DNA of 64,000 nt, taken from Bacillota bacterium. GTDB lineage: Bacteria > Bacillota > UBA4882 > UBA10575. How positions within the stretch are numbered: the first letter of the stretch is position 1; each line of letters starts with the position of its first letter. The position numbers and the translations under genes are program-made. The stretch lies in the NCBI GenBank assembly GCA_012838955.1, contig DUOH01000050.1, forward strand, positions 62,001-126,000. The letters are read 5' to 3'. Shown piece after piece: positions 1 to 8,330 of this stretch. The notes under the pieces were generated by a model, which ran no database searches, was not told the DNA's origin, and saw only the letters and a list, made by a program, of their open reading frames with translations.

Positions 1-91
1 TGTTTATATTAGCCAAGTTATTGGCGATGGTGTCTTGCCGGTTCAGTTGAAAATTCATGCCGGTAGCGGCGGTATATAACCCTCTAAACAT
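1..91 (-). CDS. Flagellar basal-body rod protein, N-terminus only (FlhO/FlgG type)
   Basis: Only the first 30 codons are inside the window. They read MFRGLYTAATGM followed by NNLANIN, the N-terminal signature of the flagellar rod/hook family (FlgF, FlgG, FlhO, FlhP), whose members assemble into the axial rod outside the membrane. The start at 91 is set by a strong Shine-Dalgarno sequence (GAGGAGGTGA) just upstream. The gene follows mbl by about 30 nt on the same strand, matching the B. subtilis order spoIIID-mbl-flhO-flhP, so flhO is the likely ortholog. FlgF or FlgG cannot be excluded from this fragment. Confidence 0.85.
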   Translation of the reverse strand, partial: MFRGLYTAATGMNFQLNRQDTIANNLANIN

Positions 92-121
92 ACATTCACC
101 TCCTCTTCCATACAGTGTTTC

Positions 122-1144
122 CTATACGGAACGACTACCCACAATGATGTTACTCTTCAGCCCGTCCATGCTCTCCAGGAGCTTACCGGTGCCCAAAACA
201 ACACAGGATAAAGGATCCTCTGCTAAATGTATCGGTATTCCTGTCTCTTCACTTAATAGTTTTGTGAAACCCTCTAATAAAGCTCCTCCACCGGAGAGGA
301 CAATTCCCTTATCAACAATGTCCGAGGCCAGTTCCGGCGGTGTTTTTTCCAATACCGACTTCACCCCGTCGATGATCGCGGTGATCGGCTCCGCCATAGC
401 CTGGAAGGAATCGGCGGAAGTAAAATTAATGGTGCGCGGCAGTCCGGTCACTAAATCCCGCCCTCTAATCTCCATGGCTTTGCCTTCGCCTTCCGGATAA
501 GCTGATCCGATCTGAACCTTTATCTCTTCGGCCGTGCGTTCTCCAATCATCAAATTATACATTTTCTTTATGTACTTAATAATAGCCTCATCAAACTTGT
601 CCCCGGCAATCCGCAAAGATTCACTGACCACAATACCACCCAGGGATATGATGGCAATATCTGTGGTGCCCCCCCCGATATCCACCATCATATTCCCACT
701 GGGTTCATAGATATTGATTCCCGCGCCTATCGCGGCGGCCATAGGTTCTTCAATAATGTATGTGTGCTTAGCGCCGGCCTCCATGGCCGCCTCCAATACC
801 GCTCTCTTCTCCACACTGGTCACTCCGGAGGGAATACAGACCACAACCTGTGGGCGGAAGAGGCGTGGTTTTGGGCTGACCTTCTCCATAAAATATCTGA
901 GCATGGTCTCGGTGACGTCATAATCAGCGATGACTCCGTCTTTCAGTGGTCGGACGGCTACTATGTTTCCGGGAGTTCGACCAATCATCCGGCGGGCCTC
1001 TTCGCCAACAGCCAAAATTTTATTGGTGTCTTTCTCCATGGCCACGACTGACGGTTCTCGGATTAAAATACCCTTGCCTCGAACATAAACCAGGACATTG
1101 GCTGTTCCTAAATCAATTCCTATATCCGTAGCAAAATTCAACAT
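122..1144 (-). CDS. mbl: MreB-like actin homolog Mbl
   Basis: Bacterial actin that forms membrane-associated filaments and guides lateral cell-wall synthesis. The 340-residue length is normal for MreB/Mbl. The start [15 protein letters not shown] is the phosphate-1 ATP-binding loop, [12 protein letters not shown] near residue 158 is phosphate-2, and [10 protein letters not shown] near residue 284 is the adenosine motif. Choosing Mbl over MreB rests on context: it lies directly downstream of spoIIID and upstream of a flagellar rod gene, as in Bacillus, and not next to mreCD. An AAAGGAGGGAA ribosome site precedes the ATG. It is probably co-transcribed with spoIIID at least during sporulation; no separate promoter was recognised in the 57-nt gap. 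Confidence 0.93.
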   Translation of the reverse strand: MLNFATDIGIDLGTANVLVYVRGKGILIREPSVVAMEKDTNKILAVGEEARRMIGRTPGNIVAVRPLKDGVIADYDVTETMLRYFMEKVSPKPRLFRPQVVVCIPSGVTSVEKRAVLEAAMEAGAKHTYIIEEPMAAAIGAGINIYEPSGNMMVDIGGGTTDIAIISLGGIVVSESLRIAGDKFDEAIIKYIKKMYNLMIGERTAEEIKVQIGSAYPEGEGKAMEIRGRDLVTGLPRTINFTSADSFQAMAEPITAIIDGVKSVLEKTPPELASDIVDKGIVLSGGGALLEGFTKLLSEETGIPIHLAEDPLSCVVLGTGKLLESMDGLKSNIIVGSRSV

Positions 1145-1201
1145 AAAATATAGTTCCCTCCTTTATCTGGAGCGAAATACAAAAACATTTATGCTTAAAT
1201 T

Positions 1202-1492
1202 CTATATTTTTTTGGAATATCCTCCTTTTTTCCCCCCTCTTTCTAACTTGGTCTGATATTTCCGTCTGGTGGCTTCGCCACCTCTTATATGCCGTTCCGC
1301 TTTATTGGTTTCTAAGATTCTCTTTACCTCTTTGGCCAAGACTTTATTAATCCCGGGTAGTCTCTCCGTAACGTCTTTATGTACCGTGCTTTTACTCACT
1401 CCAAAATAACCTGCGGCTTGACGCACAGTGGCTCCCTTATCCACAATATACCGACTCAAATCCAGAACCCGTTTGTGAATATAATCCTTCAA
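1202..1492 (-). CDS. spoIIID: Stage III sporulation transcriptional regulator SpoIIID
   Basis: Mother-cell DNA-binding protein that activates or represses many SigE-dependent genes and leads into SigK expression. The core KGATVRQAAGYFGVSKSTVHKD is the helix-turn-helix, followed by the conserved RLPGINKVLAKEVKRIL and HIRGGEATRRKY segments. I choose the TTG at 1492 (protein starts MKDYIHKRV, 96 residues, close to the usual ~90) because AGAGGGT lies 8 nt upstream and the sequence aligns with the known N-terminus. An in-frame ATG at 1534 has no ribosome site and would lie only ~10 nt after the predicted transcript start. The tail is rich in Lys/Arg/Gly. A SigE-type promoter lies at 1552-1580, as expected for this gene. 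Confidence 0.93.
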   Translation of the reverse strand: MKDYIHKRVLDLSRYIVDKGATVRQAAGYFGVSKSTVHKDVTERLPGINKVLAKEVKRILETNKAERHIRGGEATRRKYQTKLERGGKKGGYSKKI

Positions 1493-1551
1493 GCCCCCCC
1501 ACCCTCTCGTTTTAACATGTCCGCGCGCGTCCACGCGCGCGCATTCACTTA

Positions 1552-1580
1552 ATTATATGGGTTGGGCAGGGTCAATATTA
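1552..1580 (-). promoter_or_regulatory. SigE-type promoter of spoIIID
   Basis: On the minus strand TAATATT (1580-1574) and CATATAAT (1559-1552) are separated by exactly 14 nt. The B. subtilis SigE consensus is about KMATATT-N14-CATACAMT: the -35 matches 7/7 and the -10 7/8. spoIIID is a classical SigE target, so motif and gene agree. Transcription should start near 1545. Confidence 0.75.
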
Positions 1581-1746
1581 CCAAACGCCAAGACATATCC
1601 GGGTAGGCCGCCCAGCGTTCACTGGCCTCTCTCTGACGGATTAACATTTAAAAAACACACACAAATCTTTCCTGCTGTGTATGTTCTGGAAGACTAATAA
1701 ACTGAGGTCATGTAGAACAAACCAGGCTGACGGACCCAAAGGGCCA

Positions 1747-1772
1747 AACCCAATGGGTAAACCCATTGGGTT
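1747..1772 (-). terminator. Hairpin downstream of spoIIQ-like gene
   Basis: Perfect 12-bp inverted repeat (AACCCAATGGGT / ACCCATTGGGTT) with a 2-nt loop, 28 nt after the spoIIQ-like stop codon. The T tract after it on the minus strand is short (TTT), so it is a probable rather than certain intrinsic terminator separating spoIIQ from spoIIID. Confidence 0.55.
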
Positions 1773-1799
1773 AATATTCTGAACGTTGCTTCCAGTTAA

Positions 1800-2579
1800 T
1801 TACAGTCCGGGAATTACCGAACGGGGGTCAATCTCTTCCCCCTGATAGAGGAGGTCAAAATGAATGCCGGGTTCAGGTCCGCACGCTGCTGATGAGGTCT
1901 TCCCCAAGACGGCGCCTTTCTTGACCTCCTGTCCGCCGGAGACACATACTGCAGTAAGGCGCCCATATATGCTCTCCCAGCCGGAGCCATGATCAATCCG
2001 GATCATCGTGCCCAAGACCGGATGAGTCTTTACTTCTTTGATCCGCCCGTCCGCGCAAGCCAGAACAGACCGGCCGCTGGGCAGTTCAAGATCGACCCCG
2101 GAGTGATATCGCCATTCCCTACCGTTTCTGATCCATCCCGGTCCCCGGATTACTCGGCCGGCGGCTGGACGACAAAAATCCGTCGGCCTAACCTCGGCGT
2201 CGGCTGGTTTCTGCTGCTGGTGTGCATCTCCAGTAAGCTCTTCCACTTTACTTCGTAAAGCAACGATCTCCTGTTCCAATTGGATGAGGGAAGGAGTCTT
2301 CGTTTCCCTTAGTTCCTGCGGCGAGAGGTTTGCTTCTCGTATCGCCTCTCCGATGAGTAAGGGGACTGTTCTTTCTCTTCTGTCCGACCTGACCAAATAG
2401 ATCCGGGCCGACACAATTAACAAAAGAAGGAAAACCGCCAGGGTTAAACGGATCCTCAGCGCCGGAGAGCGGAAAAGACCGGTCACCACCGGCCCACCAT
2501 ATTTTTTTATATGTTGTACCCACAGCAAAAGCTGGTCTTTACAGCTGGAAAGGGCTCTGTGCCTCAGTTGTTTACGCAT
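1800..2579 (-). CDS. spoIIQ: SpoIIQ-like membrane-anchored LytM/M23 protein
   Basis: Forespore membrane protein whose LytM domain meets SpoIIIAH of the mother cell to form the engulfment/feeding-tube channel. From the ATG at 2579 (GGAGGTG 8 nt upstream) the 259-residue protein has a basic N-terminus, one transmembrane segment at about 42-62, a coiled-coil-like stretch around 97-117, and a LytM domain at about 135-255. The zinc ligands H159 and D163 (HSGVD) and H240 (GIHFD) are present, but the first His of the usual HxH motif is Gly238. Position between spoIID and spoIIID matches the conserved sporulation order. Known SpoIIQ orthologs vary in active-site content. Another M23 family member is possible, but context favours SpoIIQ. 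Confidence 0.82.
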   Translation of the reverse strand: MRKQLRHRALSSCKDQLLLWVQHIKKYGGPVVTGLFRSPALRIRLTLAVFLLLLIVSARIYLVRSDRRERTVPLLIGEAIREANLSPQELRETKTPSLIQLEQEIVALRSKVEELTGDAHQQQKPADAEVRPTDFCRPAAGRVIRGPGWIRNGREWRYHSGVDLELPSGRSVLACADGRIKEVKTHPVLGTMIRIDHGSGWESIYGRLTAVCVSGGQEVKKGAVLGKTSSAACGPEPGIHFDLLYQGEEIDPRSVIPGL

Positions 2580-2658
2580 TAGAAAACACCTCCGCGAGAT
2601 AGTTTTCCCAAAAATGCCACTATTATCCACAAGCCCTCCAAATAAAAACAATCCTGCT

Positions 2659-4023
2659 CTACCAGTGAATATCATCAATATACAAGTCACCTTTCCAGGC
2701 CGGAGACGTTTTTTTTCTGATAATACTTATACCAAAGCCGCGAATACAGTCGATGTTTCCACTGATCGGCTTCCCCCGCCACTTGTATTGAAAAGTATTC
2801 CACCCGCTTTGAGTAATAGCAAAACCTTCACTCCGGTCGGTAATCCAGTCCATATCGATTGTGGAGTAAAGCAAGAAGCGAAGTTCGTAGCCGAGGCCGG
2901 CTAAATCTTGAGGAATATAGACTGAAAACTCAATCTCCTTGTCGGCAAGATCTTCAAAATAGACTGAAGAAGTGTCAAAGACTAACTCCTCACACCGCCC
3001 AAAATCAGCAGACACCCTCACGCTTCCGGACTGCCCGTCCACTGAATACCTGGAATCCGTAGAGTAACTGCATTCTGCACCAAAATTTGTATTCCAGTCA
3101 TAAAACTGGGTGGAAGTACGAAAGTCATAAAAGAAAGTCTGATACGATAGATCAACGGCACCGGTCTCTTGGGGAGCGGAGATCCGGTCAGCGCCGCCCA
3201 ACAGCATCCTTAATCCGTCAACCAAAGTCAGGCGGGTGGTGGAATAGTGGTCCGCCCCGGGGTAAGCATGGCGCCAAAATCGTAATTTCCCTAAGTTGCC
3301 CCGTTCCAGGATGGCGAAGAGTCTTTGATTGGGGCTTCTATACGCATAACTACTTTCCTTTTGCCCATAGGCCAGATACAGGCCAACGTCTATGTTACGT
3401 TTCTGGGAAACAAGTTCCTCGGCGGTTTCAAATACCTGAGTGTGTAGTATATTGGGCGAAGAACCGATGTACCCGTAGAAAGTTTTCCTCGCTGCCAAGG
3501 CGTTTTGTAAAAAAGCATACACCACAAAATGTCCGCCTGCCGAAGCGCCAAATAAAATTCGCCGGTTCTGATCCACACTATACTTTCCTTCTACTACAGG
3601 AATAATCTCCTCAGTCATCTCCCGCAGAAAGGAGTGGGGATCATACAGCAGATCATACATTCTGGCCAGGTCGGCCGGGACTTCCTGTGGATAACCTACT
3701 CCGACCACAAGCACCGGCGGGATTATCTTCTTATATGTGAGATAATGAATGTACTTGTGATCGATCCTCCGCCATTGACCATCCGTCAGATAAATAACCG
3801 GTACATTGGGCAATCCCTTATTCTCCGGCAGGTAACTCAGATCAACTTGCAGCTTATAATCGGTATACTCCGGATCTACCACAAAACTCTCCATAGCGAG
3901 GTTAAAATCATAGATGTCTTTTTCAATAGAAAAAGGGGGCAGATGTTCTTCTGCAGTCCGCCCCTGAATACTCCCGGCCACCAAAGGCACGAGAACGAAG
4001 AGTAACAAGATTTTTCCTTTCAA
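2659..4023 (-). CDS. Secreted esterase (alpha/beta hydrolase) with C-terminal beta-sandwich-like domain
   Basis: A 454-residue exported protein. A signal peptide covers about residues 1-24. Residues 40-275 look like the putative esterase/enterochelin-esterase family: VPVIYLTDGQW after the first strand, nucleophile elbow FGASAGGH near residue 160, and GADHYSTTR supplying the likely catalytic His. From about 290 a second domain rich in aromatic and acidic beta-strands (ending YIDDIHW) resembles carbohydrate-binding or galactose-binding-like modules found in polysaccharide deacylases. The start is a TTG at 4023 behind AGGAGGGG. It separates spoIID from spoIIQ, which are normally adjacent. Substrate unknown; an acetyl or feruloyl ester on polysaccharide is a guess from architecture. 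Confidence 0.75.
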   Translation of the reverse strand: MKGKILLLFVLVPLVAGSIQGRTAEEHLPPFSIEKDIYDFNLAMESFVVDPEYTDYKLQVDLSYLPENKGLPNVPVIYLTDGQWRRIDHKYIHYLTYKKIIPPVLVVGVGYPQEVPADLARMYDLLYDPHSFLREMTEEIIPVVEGKYSVDQNRRILFGASAGGHFVVYAFLQNALAARKTFYGYIGSSPNILHTQVFETAEELVSQKRNIDVGLYLAYGQKESSYAYRSPNQRLFAILERGNLGKLRFWRHAYPGADHYSTTRLTLVDGLRMLLGGADRISAPQETGAVDLSYQTFFYDFRTSTQFYDWNTNFGAECSYSTDSRYSVDGQSGSVRVSADFGRCEELVFDTSSVYFEDLADKEIEFSVYIPQDLAGLGYELRFLLYSTIDMDWITDRSEGFAITQSGWNTFQYKWRGKPISGNIDCIRGFGISIIRKKTSPAWKGDLYIDDIHW

Positions 4024-4117
4024 ATTTCAACCCCTCCTATGTCCGTATGTGTACATAAGGAGTATCGTCTGTAAGTTCCAATCACATTAGGAGTTTTTTC
4101 CATCCGGTTTCAACAGT

Positions 4118-5059
4118 TTATTTGATCTTCTTTATTTCTGTTCCCTGATAATAGTAAGATAAGATCTGTTGAAAGTTCCGGCCTGCTTTAGCCAGGCCGT
4201 CAGCGCCATACTGACACATCCCCACGCCATGGCCATAGCCGGTGGTCCGGAAATAAACCGTATCACCGGAGACTCTACACTGAAAATTGGCAGAATTCAG
4301 TCCCAATTTTAGGCGGAAATCCTCCCCTCGGAAGCTTTTCGTCCCAACCCGCAGCCGCTTGATGCGGCCTCCGGCCGTGGTTTCGATAACCCGGAAGGGC
4401 AGGGCGCCGGCAGGCAAACCGTTGGCTATGCCCAGTCTCTCCTGGAGGATTGGGCGGGGAATGGCTATTTCCTCAACATATCTGCGGGAGTGTTGGCAAT
4501 AAGGGCAGGCCACACTCTGTAAGTAGGGATAACCGACACCCCATAAATCTTCAGCGTTTTCCGTCCGCGGACCGCTGGTGGAGTGGTACACAGCATCGAT
4601 GGGCCGACCTTCATAAGTAAGGATCATCCCCTTCGTCTCCTCCACCGCTTGCGCAATCTTAGCCCAGTTTCTCTGGAAGCCCCAGAATCCCCACTTCTTT
4701 CTCAACTCTTTTCTGCTGAGCCAGGCCTGACCATCCCGAAAATCATCGGAGAAGTCGGCCTCCGCTTTGTCGGCATACCCCCGGCCGCCGAATCTTTTTA
4801 AGCGTTTCACAGTTACGGTGCGGGCGGCAACAGCCTGGGCTTTTAAGGCTTCCTCATGAAAATTGGCGGGCATCTCCGCAGCCACCACTCCCTTGACATA
4901 CTCCTCCAATTCCACCATGACTACCTTGTTCTTTGCGGTTAAATAAAGGCCTACGCTAATCTTCTGTCTTGAGCAATCGTGGAAGATAACTAACAAGAGG
5001 GGCAAGAGGATCAACAGGAAAAAAAGAGACAAAAAAAGACCGGTTATGGCCTGTTTCAT
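4118..5059 (-). CDS. spoIID: Stage II sporulation protein D (lytic transglycosylase)
   Basis: Membrane-anchored peptidoglycan lytic transglycosylase that drives engulfment of the forespore together with SpoIIM and SpoIIP. N-terminal transmembrane anchor at about residues 7-27 (LFLSLFFLLILLPLLLVIF). The SpoIID/LytB signature is clear: EEYVKGVVAAEMPANFHEEALKAQ, where the Glu of AEMP is the catalytic acid, and near the end YGHGVGMCQYGADGLAKAG. Two Cys in CPYCQ are also present. The 313-residue length fits. A SigE-like promoter is found at 5138-5166, consistent with mother-cell expression. The neighbouring spo genes support the assignment. Confidence 0.95.
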   Translation of the reverse strand: MKQAITGLFLSLFFLLILLPLLLVIFHDCSRQKISVGLYLTAKNKVVMVELEEYVKGVVAAEMPANFHEEALKAQAVAARTVTVKRLKRFGGRGYADKAEADFSDDFRDGQAWLSRKELRKKWGFWGFQRNWAKIAQAVEETKGMILTYEGRPIDAVYHSTSGPRTENAEDLWGVGYPYLQSVACPYCQHSRRYVEEIAIPRPILQERLGIANGLPAGALPFRVIETTAGGRIKRLRVGTKSFRGEDFRLKLGLNSANFQCRVSGDTVYFRTTGYGHGVGMCQYGADGLAKAGRNFQQILSYYYQGTEIKKIK

Positions 5060-5137
5060 CTATACCCTCCCACGCTACATTTAATACAGCATGCCACCAT
5101 ACAGGCAGGCCGAGACTCATAAATAAAGCCATATCTA

Positions 5138-5166
5138 CCTTTATGCGCGGCGGGAATAGATTATGA
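5138..5166 (-). promoter_or_regulatory. SigE-like promoter of spoIID
   Basis: TCATAAT (5166-5160) and CATAAAGG (5145-5138), spaced by 14 nt on the minus strand, 79 nt before the spoIID start. The -35 has one mismatch to KMATATT; the -10 keeps CATA and the following A. spoIID is a known SigE gene. Confidence 0.55.
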
Positions 5167-5183
5167 CCGTCAACCGATCTCTT

Positions 5184-6464
5184 TTAGAGCATAAACTCTC
5201 GTACTCTTTCAAACCAGATTTTAGGTAGTTCCGCCTCGAGCAGAATCCCGTCAGTCCGGTATTCTTCCTGTAAAACCCGGCCTTTATCATGAAAAATGGA
5301 GAGGTTTTGCCCATACTTATAGGGTAAAAAGAACTTTCCCCTCCTCACTCTTGAAATAAGCATCTCCCTGATCTTTTCCAGTAATCGTTCCCGACCGACG
5401 CCGGTCAAGGCCGAAACCGCCACACTGTCCGGGTAATTTCGCTCCCACCGGGCTACAGTGAACTCGTTGCTCACCAGGTCTCTTTTGTTCAAGACCGTGA
5501 TCCGCGGTTTCTCCTCAATCCCTAACTCTCGCAGCAGATCGTTTACTGCCGTAAACTCCTGTTCTATATATGGGCTACCCAAATTTACCACATGTAGCAA
5601 TAAATCAGCATGGACCGTCTCTTCCAAGGTTGCCCGGAAAGAGTCGACTAATAGATGGGGAAGCCTTCTGATAAAGCCTACCGTATCAATGACCAAGACT
5701 TCCTGCTGATCAGCGAGGGTTAGCTTACGGAAGGTCGGATCTAAGGTACAGAATAACTCATCCTTGATTGCTACTTCCGCTCCGGTTAATAAGTGAAATA
5801 ACGTTGATTTACCGGCATTTGTATAGCCAACCAGCGCAATAAGGGGCCAACCCCTTTTTTTTCTGGGCGCGCGCTGTAATTCCCGGTTGGCCCTAACCTC
5901 CTTCAAATGCCTGTTAATTCTGGCGATCCGGCGCCTGATGACCCTCCGATCCAACTCCAGTTTAGTCTCACCCGGACCTCTGGCGCCAATGCCGCCCCCC
6001 AGTCGCGAGAGGGCAAGCCCCTCCCCGGCCAATCTGGGCAATAAGTATTCCAATTGCGCTTTTGCCACTTGAAGCTTAGCTTCTTTTGTTCTGGCCCGCG
6101 CAGCGAAGATGTCCAGGATAATCCCGGTTCGATCCAGCACCTTCTTCCCCAACCGCAGTTCAAGGTTGCGGTTTTGTACCGGTGTCAACTCATCGTCAAA
6201 GACCACAAAATCCCCGCGGCAATCTCTGAGTAAATCTTGGAGTTCCCCAACTTTTCCGGGACCGATAAAAAAAGCGGCGTCCGGTTTTTCTCTCCTTCTA
6301 ACCAACGTTCCCACTACTTCGGCGCCGGCTGTCTCCACCAGACCGGCCAATTCCCATAGACAGCCGACGTCCGCCGGAAAATCTATTGCCGGATCAGGAA
6401 GAAGGTGTTCTTCTTTCGTTCCAACCAACACCGCCCGCTCCCGGCGGGGAGGCGTATTCCTCAT
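5184..6464 (-). CDS. hflX: Ribosome-associated GTPase HflX
   Basis: GTP/ATPase that binds the 50S subunit and splits or rescues stalled ribosomes. The 426 residues show the HflX N-terminal domain, the glycine-rich linker ARGPGETKLELDRR (about 163-176), then the G domain: GYTNAGKST (P-loop), DTVGFIRRLPH (switch II) and NKRD. The ATG at 6464 has GGAGG 7 nt upstream, inside the end of coaX, so translation is probably coupled. It is the last gene of the nif3-like - coaX - hflX operon. Confidence 0.95.
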   Translation of the reverse strand: MRNTPPRRERAVLVGTKEEHLLPDPAIDFPADVGCLWELAGLVETAGAEVVGTLVRRREKPDAAFFIGPGKVGELQDLLRDCRGDFVVFDDELTPVQNRNLELRLGKKVLDRTGIILDIFAARARTKEAKLQVAKAQLEYLLPRLAGEGLALSRLGGGIGARGPGETKLELDRRVIRRRIARINRHLKEVRANRELQRAPRKKRGWPLIALVGYTNAGKSTLFHLLTGAEVAIKDELFCTLDPTFRKLTLADQQEVLVIDTVGFIRRLPHLLVDSFRATLEETVHADLLLHVVNLGSPYIEQEFTAVNDLLRELGIEEKPRITVLNKRDLVSNEFTVARWERNYPDSVAVSALTGVGRERLLEKIREMLISRVRRGKFFLPYKYGQNLSIFHDKGRVLQEEYRTDGILLEAELPKIWFERVREFML

Positions 6465-6467
6465 CAG

Positions 6468-7265
6468 TCATCCTCCTGCTTGATCTTTATTCATTTCATA
6501 GATGATTCTTAACCCTTCCAAGGTCAGAATCGGATTAACCTCCTCGATCCGCCGGGACTCCGCAGCGATCAACTCCGCCAAACCTCCGGTGGCTACTACC
6601 TTGATCCCGTCACCGCACTCCAGTAAAGCCGACATCTCCTTCTGCAGGCGGCTGATTAACCCATCCACCAGATCCGTGTAGCCATAAATCAAGCCCGCTT
6701 GAATACTGGAAACAGTGTTTCTCCCGATTACCTTCTGCGGAGGCGTCAACTCCACCCGCGGTAATTTGGCGGCCTTCATAAAAAGGGCCTCTGCGGAAAT
6801 CTGCAAACCGGGAACAATAACTCCACCAAGGTATTCTCCTTTTTGATTGATTGCGCAAAAAGTGGTGGCTGTTCCGAAATCCACCACAATGAGAGGTGGG
6901 CCATAGAGTTTGATCGCAGCCACCGCATTCACTACTCGATCAGCCCCTACCTCCTTGGGATTCTCATACCGAATAGGCAATCCTGTACGAATCCCCGGTC
7001 CGACCACCAAGGGTTCCAGATGAAAATACTCCCTGCACATCTTGGTAAACAACCCGGTCACCGGTGGAACTACACTAGAAAGGACGATCGCCTCCAGCCT
7101 GCTTCGGTCAATACCTTTATTGGCCAAAAAAGACTGGATCAGTAAACCATACTCATCTACAGTCCGGCTCCGGTTAGTAGTCAAGCGACAATCGGCCAAT
7201 AAATGACGGCCGTCATAGATCCCCAATACCGCCTGGGTGTTGCCTACATCCAAAACCATAATCAT
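6468..7265 (-). CDS. coaX: Type III pantothenate kinase
   Basis: Phosphorylates pantothenate, the first step of coenzyme A synthesis, using an ASKHA-fold kinase that resists CoA feedback. The 265 residues begin MIMVLDVGNTQAVLGIYDG (phosphate-binding loop) and contain VVDFGTATTFCAI near residue 124 and the GADRVVNA segment, all typical of CoaX. AAGGAGGGTG precedes the ATG at 7265. Its first 4 nt overlap the stop of the upstream nif3-like gene (ATGA), showing an operon. CoA synthesis fits an organism whose window also has several CoA-linked enzymes. Confidence 0.95.
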   Translation of the reverse strand: MIMVLDVGNTQAVLGIYDGRHLLADCRLTTNRSRTVDEYGLLIQSFLANKGIDRSRLEAIVLSSVVPPVTGLFTKMCREYFHLEPLVVGPGIRTGLPIRYENPKEVGADRVVNAVAAIKLYGPPLIVVDFGTATTFCAINQKGEYLGGVIVPGLQISAEALFMKAAKLPRVELTPPQKVIGRNTVSSIQAGLIYGYTDLVDGLISRLQKEMSALLECGDGIKVVATGGLAELIAAESRRIEEVNPILTLEGLRIIYEMNKDQAGG

Positions 7266-8059
7266 GTCTGTACACCCTCCTTACCTGCGGCGCTCTCTTG
7301 ATCTCCTATGGTATGATAGAAAGAACCGGTTTGGTAATGCACATTATATAAATCCGGAAAAAACTCCACTTCACATTGGTAGATCTTTAACTTGTTCTGT
7401 AATAAATAAGCAAGATGTTTCATTCCGGGTTTAGCCATCAGACTATGACCGGCATTAACCAGGTTAACCCCTTGGCCTCCCAGGTACGCCACGGCATATC
7501 TTCCAAGTTCGGATGAGATGATCGTATCATACCCTTCGGCCAGCCAGTCTTGCCACTTTTCTTTATTGAGGCAAGAAAAACCGGGACCGGAAAAGATTAC
7601 TACTTTCTTTACTAAACTCTGCAGATCACCGATGTATGGCAGGATATTAACCTCCAGAATTCGCTGACAACAACCGATTAACTCCCTGAAGGACATGGCG
7701 GTTTCGCCCTTAAGCATATCCCCCTCTAATTCGGTGTTTTTCAGATTCAGTAACCGGCCCAAAGTTGAGGTGTTTCCTTCGGCTGCTCTATTCCAGACCG
7801 AATGCAGGCAGTATAGGCTAAGCTTCTTCTCTTCCACCACCTCCACGGCTTCGCCCAGCCATTGGTGGTGCGAAAGGAGAAGTTGGACCCCCCGCTCACT
7901 GGCTATGCGGATATTTTCGGCTGTAGGATCTACACATACCCCGATCTTTTCTACCTTTTCCTGATATCTCCGACTGTAGCATGGGGTATCATACAGATCG
8001 GCCAACTCTGGCGAGGCTAATTCTTGCAGGATTGCTTCCAACCGTCCTAGCTCTATCAA
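7262..8059 (-). CDS. Nif3-like (DUF34) protein with altered metal-site residues
   Basis: A 265-residue member of the Nif3/YbgI/YqfO family, usually a dinuclear-metal hexamer of unsettled function. Recognisable family pieces: GVCVDPTAENIRIA, then LLLSHHQWLG (the HH metal motif near residue 64), LHSVWNRAAEGNTSTLGRLL, and NAGHSLMAKPGMKHLAYLL near the end. In characterised members the third segment has Asp (xDxAxGG) and the fourth is HxxxE. Here the Asp position is Asn and the Glu position four residues after His is Ala. Metal binding may therefore be changed or lost. It lacks the central insertion of the YqfO type. First gene of an operon with coaX and hflX. Confidence 0.75.
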   Translation of the reverse strand: MIELGRLEAILQELASPELADLYDTPCYSRRYQEKVEKIGVCVDPTAENIRIASERGVQLLLSHHQWLGEAVEVVEEKKLSLYCLHSVWNRAAEGNTSTLGRLLNLKNTELEGDMLKGETAMSFRELIGCCQRILEVNILPYIGDLQSLVKKVVIFSGPGFSCLNKEKWQDWLAEGYDTIISSELGRYAVAYLGGQGVNLVNAGHSLMAKPGMKHLAYLLQNKLKIYQCEVEFFPDLYNVHYQTGSFYHTIGDQESAAGKEGVQT

Positions 8060-8200
8060 GGAATCACCTCATTAAATAACCCTCATTCCCATGCATCCTT
8101 ACTTATATTCTAATTTTCCTCCCTGATTTCCTGCTGTAAGAGAAGAGAAAAACCCCCGAGCGTGTCTGGAACGAACGTTTCTTACCAGAGTTTGAATCTG

Positions 8201-8229
8201 TTGACAAGTAATAGATCTAGCCGTACCAT
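8201..8229 (+). promoter_or_regulatory. SigA-type promoter of the penicillin-binding protein gene
   Basis: TTGACA at 8201-8206, 17-nt spacer, TACCAT at 8224-8229. The -35 is perfect and the -10 matches 4/6. It lies about 100 nt before the start codon, leaving a leader of roughly 95 nt. Confidence 0.6.
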
Positions 8230-8330
8230 AAAATCTATGATAATTTTAAAAAAAGGCGTGTCTCGTCTCCATTGCCCAGCCGAAAAAGCCCGGATCGCCA
8301 GGGACTAAAAGCCTGTTGGAGATGGTGTTA

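Larger units (their letters stand above)
1493..1799. other. Intergenic region between spoIIQ-like and spoIIID
   Basis: No gene seen. It holds the SigE-type spoIIID promoter, an alternating CG-rich tract at about 1522-1542, and a strong hairpin at 1747-1772 just after the stop of the spoIIQ-like gene. Confidence 0.6.

Noticed and set aside
57-500. 147-codon plus-strand frame
   Set aside because: Antisense shadow of mbl with no coding features.
1519-1545. CG-rich alternating tract upstream of spoIIID as a coding start (ATG at 1534)
   Set aside because: No ribosome site; the TTG at 1492 gives the family-like N-terminus.
8262-8330. Riboswitch-like segment (GGGACTAAAAGCC, resembling part of the c-di-GMP-I core) before the penicillin-binding protein gene
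   Set aside because: The rest of the c-di-GMP-I core is missing. Only a weak TCTCCA/TGGAGA pairing over the ribosome site is seen.
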